Source: Lawsonibacter sp.
Lineage (GTDB): Bacteria > Bacillota > Clostridia > Oscillospirales > Oscillospiraceae
NCBI GenBank assembly: GCA_022791995.1
Contig: JAAWAD010000067.1
Coordinates: 1 to 61,385 of the forward strand
DNA: 61,385 bases
Direction of reading: 5' to 3'
The position numbers and the translations under genes were made by a program. Positions 9,240 through 16,167 of this stretch are shown here, piece by piece. Within the stretch, counting starts at the first letter, position 1. Each line of letters opens with the position of its first letter. The notes below the pieces were generated by a model, which was given only the letters and a program-made list of their open reading frames with translations, was not told where the DNA came from and searched no databases.

Positions 9240-10751
9240 ATGGCGCTGTTTCTGAATCTGGCCCATGGCTTTTCTATTCTTGCTGACCCAAGAGTCATTT
9301 TATACTCCCTGCTTGGTGTGGTGGCCGGCGTCATCATCGGTGCGCTGCCTGGTCTGGGGCCCTCTGTTGGAATCGCGGTGCTTCTTCCTATGTGCTATGG
9401 CCTGAACGCCACATGCGCGCTGTGTATGCTGTGCGGCATTTACTATGGCTCCATGTATGGCGGTTCAATCACTGCAATTTTGATTAATACGCCTGGCGAT
9501 TCCGCTGCGGTTATGACGACGCTGGACGGTTACCCCCTGGCCAGAAAGGGAGAGGCGGGAAAGGCGTTGGGCATGTCCTGCTTTGCCTCTGTACTGGGCG
9601 GAACGGTAGCGGTTGTTCTGTTTATGGTGCTGGCGCCTGTCATTTCCTCCTATGCGTTATCCTTTGGCTCCTCAGAGTACTTTGCGCTGATGGTTCTGGG
9701 GCTGACTTCCATTGCGGGCATGACCGGAAAATCGCCAGCGAAAGGGTTTCTTGCGGTGTTTTTGGGGTTGTTTGTCTCTGGAATTGGGATTGATCTGGTA
9801 TATGGCACGCAAAAATTTGTATTTGGAAACGTCCATCTGTACTCCGGCATTGATTTTGTGCCGGTTGCGATGGGGCTGTTCGGGATTGCAGAAATTATCT
9901 GTGACAAGACGGATCACAGCATTCATGTAGACAAAGAGAGTTTGAAATTCAAGCGACTGTTTCCGACCTGGCAGGAGTGGAAAATTTGTATGCCGCACAT
10001 CGGCCGGGGCACAGTTTTAGGCTTTTTGGTCGGTATGCTGCCGGGTGCAGGAGCAACCATTGCCTCCTTCCTCTCCTATGGCATGGCCAAGAATGTATCC
10101 AAGCGGGGCGATCAATTTGGAAGCGGTGTACTGGAAGGCGTGGCAGCGCCGGAATCTGCAAACAATGCGGCTTCCATGGGAGCAATGGTACCGATGCTGA
10201 CTCTGGGAGTTCCGGGCAGCGGAGCAACGGCGATTATGATGGGGGCGCTGATGATGCTTGGAATTACGCCAGGCCCCTCCTTCTTTACAAAGAGCGCAGA
10301 TGTTGCGTGGGGGTTGGTGGCCTCCATGTATCTGGGAAATGTCATTCTGGCTGTTTTGGGAATATGCGGGCTGTCGCTGTTTGTGAAGGTCCTGAACGTA
10401 AAAGGCACCACCCTGAACGCTTTGATTTTCGCATTCATTCTGATTGGGGCATACGCATTGGAAAACTCTATGTTCACCGTTGGATTGACGCTGTTTTTTG
10501 GCTTTCTTGGCTATCTGTTCAAAAAGTTGAATGTACCGGCCGCACCTATGGTTTTGGGTATTGTGCTGGGGTACTTGACAGAATCCAATCTGCGTCAGGC
10601 CCTGATTATTGACGACGGAAATCTGCTGGCGGTTGTTACTCACCCAATTTCGTTTGTAATTTTAATTGTTGCAGTTCTTCTGGCCTTTGGGACACCAATT
10701 AAAAATTGGATGCGGGGGTTGCGAAAAAAGCGGTCGGCCACTTCAATTTGA
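9240..10751 (+). CDS. tctA: Tripartite tricarboxylate transporter large membrane subunit TctA
   Basis: 503 residues with 10-12 hydrophobic segments, the usual length of TctA. Family signatures are plain: GALPGLGP in an early loop, YYGSMYGGSITAILINTPG, and a second pseudo-symmetric GMLPGAGATIAS about residue 265 with TLGVPGSGATA later. It forms the ion-coupled channel for a di- or tricarboxylate delivered by TctC. ATG at 9240 follows GGGAGGTG; a GTG at 9231 lies inside that ribosome binding site and is rejected. Eighteen bases separate it from tctB. Confidence 0.9.
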   Translation: MALFLNLAHGFSILADPRVILYSLLGVVAGVIIGALPGLGPSVGIAVLLPMCYGLNATCALCMLCGIYYGSMYGGSITAILINTPGDSAAVMTTLDGYPLARKGEAGKALGMSCFASVLGGTVAVVLFMVLAPVISSYALSFGSSEYFALMVLGLTSIAGMTGKSPAKGFLAVFLGLFVSGIGIDLVYGTQKFVFGNVHLYSGIDFVPVAMGLFGIAEIICDKTDHSIHVDKESLKFKRLFPTWQEWKICMPHIGRGTVLGFLVGMLPGAGATIASFLSYGMAKNVSKRGDQFGSGVLEGVAAPESANNAASMGAMVPMLTLGVPGSGATAIMMGALMMLGITPGPSFFTKSADVAWGLVASMYLGNVILAVLGICGLSLFVKVLNVKGTTLNALIFAFILIGAYALENSMFTVGLTLFFGFLGYLFKKLNVPAAPMVLGIVLGYLTESNLRQALIIDDGNLLAVVTHPISFVILIVAVLLAFGTPIKNWMRGLRKKRSATSI

Positions 10752-10824
10752 CAAGCTGTACAGCATATGGGCGGTAGTAGCTGGAAAACCAGTTCACTAA
10801 TATTTTTTGAGGAGGAAAGACACT

Positions 10825-11895
10825 ATGAAACGGATTATCGGGTTCCTTTTGGCTTCTGCAATGGTGCTGTCGCTTGCGGCTTGCAGCGGCGGCAGCTCCA
10901 GTGGCGGTTCTTCGACGCCAGCCTCTGGCGGCACCTCTGCCGGGAGCGGGACTGGCAGCGGCGCCGGCACGGGAGGGGACGCCGCTGCTTCGTCCGAGAC
11001 AGGATGGGCCCCCACAGAGACCATTGAGATGGTAATTCCCTTCTCGGCTGGCGGCGGCTCGGATGTTTTTGCGCGTAAGATTGTCGAAATCATCGAGTTG
11101 AAAAAGCTGTGTCCGGCCAGTATTATTCCGACAAATAAGCCTGGCGGCTCTGGCGTGGTTGGATATACCTATCTGAATTCCAAGGGAGACAGTCCTTACT
11201 TTATCGCAACAACAAGCTCCAGCTTCTATTCTCAGCCTCTTTCCAATAACTCTCCGCTGAGCTGCTACGACGATTTCTCTTTTGTATCGCATCTGTGTAA
11301 GGATCCGAATCTTGTGGTATCTGGGACAAGCCGTGGGTTTACAAATTTGCAGGATATGATTACATTTGCCAAGGAAAATCCAGGCACGCTGAAATATGGC
11401 GGTACAGGCAATGTCTCGGACGACGCGATTTTGATGTACATGCTCAATGCGCTCTGTGACATTGAATTGGTCTATGTCCCTTATGACTCTGGTGCAGAGG
11501 TTTTGGCTGCCGTTCTGGGTGGGCACATCGATATCTGCTGCATGTCCCCTTCGGAGGCTGGAGAGCACCTGACCTCCGGCTCCCTGATTCCACTGGCGGT
11601 CTCTGCGGATGAACGCCTATCCATCATCCCGGATGTTCCAACCTTCGAGGAGGAGGGAATTGCGATGCGGCACCAGCAGAGCCGTGGCGTTGTGATGAAT
11701 GCCGGTGTTCCCCAGGAGGCGGTGGAGTACTATTCTGACCTGATGCGTCAGGTGTCTGAAACCGAGGAATGGCAGATGTTCCTGAAGGATAATGTGATGG
11801 TTGGCGCCTATATGCCGACAGAAGAGTACGTGGAGTTTAACAAATCTCTGGCCGACGATTATAAAGAATTTCTTGGGATTATCTTGGCGGAGTAG
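10825..11895 (+). CDS. tctC: TctC/Bug-family carboxylate-binding lipoprotein
   Basis: 356 residues. A lipoprotein signal peptide ends in LSLAAC, followed by a Ser/Gly/Ala-rich linker of about 45 residues. The mature protein begins with the Bug/TctC hallmark strand (IEMVIPFSAGGGSDVFAR) and ends in a typical two-lobed periplasmic-binding fold. In a Gram-positive it should be tethered to the outer face of the membrane and present a carboxylate to TctA. GAGGAGG precedes the ATG. The ligand of Bug proteins varies widely (citrate, aromatic acids, dicarboxylates), so the substrate cannot be assigned. Confidence 0.88.
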   Translation: MKRIIGFLLASAMVLSLAACSGGSSSGGSSTPASGGTSAGSGTGSGAGTGGDAAASSETGWAPTETIEMVIPFSAGGGSDVFARKIVEIIELKKLCPASIIPTNKPGGSGVVGYTYLNSKGDSPYFIATTSSSFYSQPLSNNSPLSCYDDFSFVSHLCKDPNLVVSGTSRGFTNLQDMITFAKENPGTLKYGGTGNVSDDAILMYMLNALCDIELVYVPYDSGAEVLAAVLGGHIDICCMSPSEAGEHLTSGSLIPLAVSADERLSIIPDVPTFEEEGIAMRHQQSRGVVMNAGVPQEAVEYYSDLMRQVSETEEWQMFLKDNVMVGAYMPTEEYVEFNKSLADDYKEFLGIILAE

Positions 11896-11944
11896 AGGAT
11901 AGAGGCCCATCGTAAAAAATGAAGTGGTCCCGATGGGGTATAGG

Positions 11945-11982
11945 GTGCCCGGTAACCGATTCAGTTGCCGGTTACCGGGCAC
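11945..11982 (+). promoter_or_regulatory. Large intercistronic hairpin between tctC and module B
   Basis: A perfect 14-bp inverted repeat (11945-11958 with 11969-11982) with a 10-nt loop, followed by TTTC only. It is a weak terminator, attenuator or RNA-stabilising structure that could lower expression of the genes at 12018-14539 relative to tctC. No separate promoter is obvious after it. Confidence 0.6.
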
Positions 11983-12017
11983 TTTCAACATGTTTTGCTG
12001 TGAAGGAGGGAGCTTTT

Positions 12018-12749
12018 GTGGTAGTAGATCAGGATCTGTGTATTGGATGCGGAAAGTGTGTTCCCTACTGTCCGGTACGCGCAATCTCAATTGTTCAGAA
12101 AAAAGCGGTTATTGACCAGGAGATCTGTGTCGAGTGTGGAACATGTGGCAGAAAAAACAATTTTGTCAAATGTCCCGGAAATGCTCTGCATGAACGGGAG
12201 GATGTGACCAGACATCCGCGCTCTATCCGCAAGTTTTTCAGTGATCCAATGGCAACCCATGTGGAGACCAAGGTGCCCGGACGCGGAACAGAGGAAGTGA
12301 AAACAAATGATGTGACCGGGCGGGTGGATAAGAAGCATTACGGAATTGCTATCGAAATGGGCAGGCCCAGTGTAGCGGCCAGCTATCAGGATGTGGAAAA
12401 AATGACGATGGCGCTGTCCAAATTCCATATTGTTCATGAGCCATGTAATCCCATAAAATACTTATTTGAAGACGAGAAGAAAGGAACCCTGACCCGGGAG
12501 GCTCTGGAGCAGAGAGTAATTTCGACGATTATTGAATTTAATATAGAAAAAGATCAACTGGAGGAGGTCCTGGAAGCCATCCTTGAGACAGGCAAAACGT
12601 TGGATACAGTTTTTTCTCTGGATCTGATCGCCCGTTTTGACACGCCGGATGCAATGCCCGATATCCCGGTACTGGCAAGATTGGGGCTGGAGCCCAGACC
12701 AAACAGCAAGATCAATCTGGGCCTTGGAAAACCGCTGAAGGAGGAATGA
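12018..12749 (+). CDS. Two-cluster ferredoxin-like protein, copy B (unknown family)
   Basis: 243 residues, paralogue of the protein at 7297. The first 4Fe-4S motif is Cys8, 11, 14, 18-Pro; the second is Cys37, 40, 43 and 52-Pro, with eight residues before the last Cys. It shares RKFFSDP-type sequence, then the identical PGRGTEEVKTNDVTGR block, EMGRP, a C-terminal hydrophobic core with DTVFSLD, and a PNSKIN motif near the end. GTG at 12018 is chosen: GAAGGAGGG lies seven bases upstream, and both copies then begin MVVDQ. Its stop overlaps an alternative ATG of the next gene, so translation is probably coupled. Probably an electron-transfer subunit. Confidence 0.7.
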   Translation: MVVDQDLCIGCGKCVPYCPVRAISIVQKKAVIDQEICVECGTCGRKNNFVKCPGNALHEREDVTRHPRSIRKFFSDPMATHVETKVPGRGTEEVKTNDVTGRVDKKHYGIAIEMGRPSVAASYQDVEKMTMALSKFHIVHEPCNPIKYLFEDEKKGTLTREALEQRVISTIIEFNIEKDQLEEVLEAILETGKTLDTVFSLDLIARFDTPDAMPDIPVLARLGLEPRPNSKINLGLGKPLKEE

Positions 12750-12751
12750 GT

Positions 12752-13381
12752 ATGTCGCATTCGCTGCACAGACGTGGAAGCGCCTGTTCTCTAAAGAACG
12801 ATTTTGTTCTTTTGGTCACACCTGCTGTTGGCATCAATCATGTGGGGGCTGGGCCGAAGTTGTGGAAGGTCCTGGATATTGTGACAGAGGCGGGGCCCGA
12901 CAATATTGGCTCTTACGAGACGGGTACAATTTACAGTGGTGTTACAATCGAAGAGATCCGCAGCAATATGCCGGAAACCCCGCGTGTACGCTGTTGTTTT
13001 GACAGCAAAGAAAAAATGTTCCTGGTTTTGAAGCGGATCAAGGAATTGGATTTCGGTCTTTCCGTTACAATCAGCGGCCTGAATGAAGAAATTCTGGATA
13101 TGTGCAAACAGCTGAATATTCCTCCCCACTCCGTAAACTATTCTCTGGGTATTCATGGCGCAACAGAAAAGCTTCCGCCTGAAGAACTTCTGGAACTCAT
13201 AACGATGTGCGGTCATGGCATGATTTCCCGCGATTTGGTTGCGAAAGCGGTGGAAGAGGTCAAAAGCGGCAAAAAAACACCACATGACGCAGCTGTTATG
13301 GTTGCACAGCCATGTGTCTGCGGTATTTTCAACGTGGCCCGGGCAGAGAAGCTGCTGGAAAAATATCTGCCGGCGATGTAA
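12752..13381 (+). CDS. Cys-rich MSHSLHRRG protein, copy B (unknown)
   Basis: 209 residues, paralogue of the protein at 8063 with the same residue numbering for every conserved cysteine (81, 82, 118, 153, 188, 190) and for His30 and His155. Between copies the extreme C-terminus and the 31-39 region vary most. No known domain was recognised. AAGGAGG lies seven bases before ATG 12752, which also gives the shared MSHSLHRRG start; ATG 12746 is in frame but too close to the ribosome binding site. The retention of both copies with all cysteines suggests two related enzymes or two subunits of one complex rather than decay. Confidence 0.65.
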   Translation: MSHSLHRRGSACSLKNDFVLLVTPAVGINHVGAGPKLWKVLDIVTEAGPDNIGSYETGTIYSGVTIEEIRSNMPETPRVRCCFDSKEKMFLVLKRIKELDFGLSVTISGLNEEILDMCKQLNIPPHSVNYSLGIHGATEKLPPEELLELITMCGHGMISRDLVAKAVEEVKSGKKTPHDAAVMVAQPCVCGIFNVARAEKLLEKYLPAM

Positions 13382-13450
13382 GCGACCAAAGCGGCAGCCA
13401 CAGGAGACATTTATCCTGCGACATATTGAGAAAGAGAGGTGCGATAATTG

Positions 13451-14539
13451 ATGAAGGTATCTGCGCAGCGGCTGCATACCTGTATCCAGACGATCCTGGA
13501 ATCTACAGGCGAGAGCAGGGAAAATGCAGGTATTGCGGCGGATCTGATGGTAAAGTGTGATATGAGAGGGGGTTCAACACACGGCTCCCACATGCTGAAC
13601 CTGATTTATGCCCGGCGCAAGGTAGGGCAGCTCTCATTTCCGACGAAAATCGAAACAATTCGAGAGGATGGCGCAGTTGCCGTGCTGGATGGAGGGGATG
13701 GCCTGGGGCAGGTTGCCGTGTGGCATATGGCGGAACTGGCGGTTCAGAAAGCCAAGCGCTATGGGGTCAGCGCAGTCCTTTTGCGTCGTACAAACAACGC
13801 AGGGGCGCTCGGTCCCTATGTGGAGCGTGTTGCAGAGGAGGGGATGGTGTGTCTGCTGTTCTGCAACGCCTCTCCTGCGATGGCTCCATGGGGCGGCAGG
13901 ACGCAGTTTTTCGGGACCCAGCCCTTTGCCATTGGTATTTATACCGGAACAGACACCATTTTTTCCGCTGATATGGCCACTGCACAGGTTGCAAGAGGGA
14001 AAATCCGAAAAGCTGCCCGGGATCACAAAGAAATTCCTTCGACTTGGGCGCTGGACCGCAGCGGGGAGCCTACCACCGACCCGGTTGAGGCGATCAAAGG
14101 AATTTTGCTCCCCATTGGAGGTCCAAAGGGCTCCGCCATCGCACTGGCGATTGATATTGTTGCCGGTCTGATATCTGGATCAAGCTATGCGCCAGACGTG
14201 AAAGCAATCCATTATCCAGAGGGAGAGGCTGGCGTTGGCTGTGGAATGATTGCGCTCAATATTGAACATTTTATGGATATGCAGACATACCTCAGACAGA
14301 TTTCTCTGTATTTGTCCCGGGTAAAAGCGGTGGAAAAAGCAAAAGGTGTGGAGGAGATTCTGCTGCCGGGAGAAACAAAACAGCGGAGGGAGCGCCTTGC
14401 AGCACAGGATGGGGTTGATTTGCCGGAAGAGGAATTTGTGGGGATCAATCAGGCCCTAACGGAGCTGAAACAAAATGTGCAGCTGGAACCGCTGGAATTG
14501 CCCTTGTTGTACAGGGCAGAGAAGGGGCGGAAAAATTGA
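13451..14539 (+). CDS. Ldh2-family (malate/L-lactate/ureidoglycolate-type) dehydrogenase
   Basis: 362 residues, the usual length of the Ldh_2 NAD(P)-dependent oxidoreductase family, which differs from the Rossmann dehydrogenases. Visible signatures are GGSTHGSHML near residue 40 (active-site His region), DGGDGLGQV, the RRTNNAGALGPYV block, and GPKGSAIALAIDI in the C-terminal half. Members reduce 2-keto acids or oxidise 2-hydroxy acids such as malate, sulfolactate, ureidoglycolate or diketogulonate. GAGAGGT precedes the ATG; the TTG three bases upstream is less likely. It is the last gene of the operon and is followed by a strong terminator. Confidence 0.82.
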   Translation: MKVSAQRLHTCIQTILESTGESRENAGIAADLMVKCDMRGGSTHGSHMLNLIYARRKVGQLSFPTKIETIREDGAVAVLDGGDGLGQVAVWHMAELAVQKAKRYGVSAVLLRRTNNAGALGPYVERVAEEGMVCLLFCNASPAMAPWGGRTQFFGTQPFAIGIYTGTDTIFSADMATAQVARGKIRKAARDHKEIPSTWALDRSGEPTTDPVEAIKGILLPIGGPKGSAIALAIDIVAGLISGSSYAPDVKAIHYPEGEAGVGCGMIALNIEHFMDMQTYLRQISLYLSRVKAVEKAKGVEEILLPGETKQRRERLAAQDGVDLPEEEFVGINQALTELKQNVQLEPLELPLLYRAEKGRKN

Positions 14540-14547
14540 GAAAGCAG

Positions 14548-14583
14548 ACAGCACCAGGAAATCTTCTCCTGGTGCTGTTTTTA
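14548..14583 (+). terminator. Intrinsic terminator ending the LysR-divergent operon
   Basis: A 12-bp perfect stem (14548-14559 with 14567-14578), a 7-nt loop and a T run. It starts 9 bases after the dehydrogenase stop and lies between convergent genes. Confidence 0.88.
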
Positions 14584-14593
14584 CAAAATGCCT

Positions 14594-14926
14594 TTAATTG
14601 TCTGGCAGGTTTTGCTCACCCCAGGCTTTCATATAGCGAATGACATCCATAAAGCTTGTGCCCAGATCAGACAGGGTGTATTCAACCCGCGGAGGAATTT
14701 CCTGAAAGTCGTGTCGAATCAAAAATCCATCAGCTTCCAGTTCTCGAAGCTGCTTTGTCAGGGATGATTCCGTTATTTCGCCGAGCTGGCGGCGCAGTTT
14801 TCCAAATCTATGGATGTCACAGAATGCGATATAGTAGAGGATTTCAAGTTTCCACTTGCCTCCCAAAATTTTTTGAAGGGTGGACATGGTTTTGCAGCGC
14901 TGAATCGCTGCTTCTGTCTTTTTCAT
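14594..14926 (-). CDS. HxlR-family transcriptional regulator
   Basis: 110 residues, a single winged-helix domain of the HxlR (DUF24) type: LGGKWKLEILYYI, FGKLRRQLGEITESSLTKQLRELEADGFL and the PPRVEYTLSDLG wing. Cys11 sits just before the domain, where redox-sensing members such as YodB/HypR carry their sensor cysteine. The start has GGAGGCGAT upstream. It is divergent from a radical SAM gene, and the shared 125-bp region has repeated GTACC elements that probably form its operator. Likely a repressor responding to electrophiles or oxidants (family knowledge, not shown here). Confidence 0.85.
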   Translation of the reverse strand: MKKTEAAIQRCKTMSTLQKILGGKWKLEILYYIAFCDIHRFGKLRRQLGEITESSLTKQLRELEADGFLIRHDFQEIPPRVEYTLSDLGTSFMDVIRYMKAWGEQNLPDN

Positions 14927-14976
14927 GCTGCATCGCCTCCTGGCTGGATTATATCGCTGATATCTGTAAAAAACAA

Positions 14977-15027
14977 GGTACTATAAAAAAGTACCGTACT
15001 TTTTATTTTTTTGTACCGTGATATAAT
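14977..15027. promoter_or_regulatory. Candidate HxlR operator and promoter
   Basis: GGTAC (14977-14981) and GTACC (14991-14995) form an inverted repeat around an A/T spacer, with TACT-N7-AGTA inside it. A further GTACC (15013-15017) sits just before a TATAAT (15022-15027) that can drive the radical SAM gene. Repressor binding here would cover both divergent promoters. Confidence 0.5.
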
Positions 15028-15051
15028 GGCAAAAAACAAGGAGGTGCTGTT

Positions 15052-15987
15052 ATGCACTACACCGGGACAATATGGAGGCCACCGTATGAGGCCGCATCGC
15101 TGCTGCTTGAAGTAACGGCAGGCTGTACCCACCACAAATGTAAATTTTGTACGCTTTATCACGATCTGCCGTTCCAATTCCGAATGTCACCCCTTGGGGA
15201 TATAGAAAGCGACTTGCAGGAGGCACAGCTTTGGAGCACAGACCCTATTGCAATGTTGACCGCTCGTTTGCAGGGAACGCCCAGACCGAAGCCGATCCAA
15301 CGGGCTTTTTTGACCGGAGCAAATCCCTTTGTATTGCAGTATAAACGGCTGATGGATATTGCGGGCCTGATCCGGCGATATATTCCTACAATCCAAACGA
15401 TTGGATGCTTTGCTCGGATCACAGATGTTGCGCAAAAGTCAGAGGAGGAGTTGACGTCCCTTCACCGGGCTGGATATGACGGGTTGACAATAGGGATGGA
15501 GACAGGTGATGATGAAGCTCTGCGGTTTATGAATAAGGGATATACCGCGGCTGATATCGTGAAACAGTGCCGCCGGTTAGACCAGGCCGGTATTCATTAC
15601 AGCCTTTTCTATTTGGGGGGCATTTCCGGCGCTGGCCGGGGTAAGCTTGGGGCAACGGCGACTGCTGTCGTTTGCAATCAGCTCCACCCGACGCGAATTG
15701 GCGTAAATATGTTGACCATTTATCCGGAATCAGAGCTTTATCAGGAGATTTTGCGCGGCCGTTGGAAGGAGGAAAGTGAGATTGAAAAATACAAGGAAAT
15801 CCGCACTCTGCTCGAACATCTGGAGATACCAACCCAATTTGCCGCTTTCGGCGCGTCCAATGCGTTCCAGTTTCAAGGGGCCTTGCCGGAGGAGAAAGAA
15901 GCGCTCGCCGCGGCGCTGGATAAGATTATCGAAACCGGGGCGGAGGATGCTTTGCGGGAGTACCGCGTAAATCTGCGCCATCTGTAG
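15052..15987 (+). CDS. Radical SAM protein of unknown function
   Basis: 311 residues. The cluster-binding cysteines are Cys25, Cys30 and Cys33 (GCTHHKCKFCTLYHD), a Cx4Cx2C spacing rather than the common Cx3Cx2C. The following LTGANPF, YDGLTIGMETGDDEAL and FYLGGISGAGRG segments match the SAM-binding strands of Elp3-like radical SAM proteins. It is soluble with no added Fe-S domain. GGAGGTG precedes the ATG. Standing alone opposite the HxlR regulator, it may be induced by the stress that regulator senses. The reaction cannot be inferred. Confidence 0.78.
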   Translation: MHYTGTIWRPPYEAASLLLEVTAGCTHHKCKFCTLYHDLPFQFRMSPLGDIESDLQEAQLWSTDPIAMLTARLQGTPRPKPIQRAFLTGANPFVLQYKRLMDIAGLIRRYIPTIQTIGCFARITDVAQKSEEELTSLHRAGYDGLTIGMETGDDEALRFMNKGYTAADIVKQCRRLDQAGIHYSLFYLGGISGAGRGKLGATATAVVCNQLHPTRIGVNMLTIYPESELYQEILRGRWKEESEIEKYKEIRTLLEHLEIPTQFAAFGASNAFQFQGALPEEKEALAAALDKIIETGAEDALREYRVNLRHL

Positions 15988-16072
15988 TATCTGCTTATTG
16001 CGATGAATATCATGTCAACTTAACGCTATAAATTCCGGAAGACCGAGTCGTTATTCAACGGGATAACTGTCG

Positions 16073-16109
16073 AAAAGCAGCCTGTCTGGAGATACACCAG
16101 ACAGGCTGC
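16073..16109 (-). terminator. Terminator of the esterase/ATP-grasp operon
   Basis: A 13-bp perfect stem (16077-16089 with 16097-16109). Read on the minus strand it is followed by TTTTCG, so it ends transcription from the ATP-grasp gene. The rest of 15988-16167 holds nothing else I recognise. Confidence 0.7.
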
Positions 16110-16167
16110 AAGGGCTTGATCGGGGAAGAACAAAGAAAAGAGCGGGGGCGGTGTTTGGTACGTTCCC

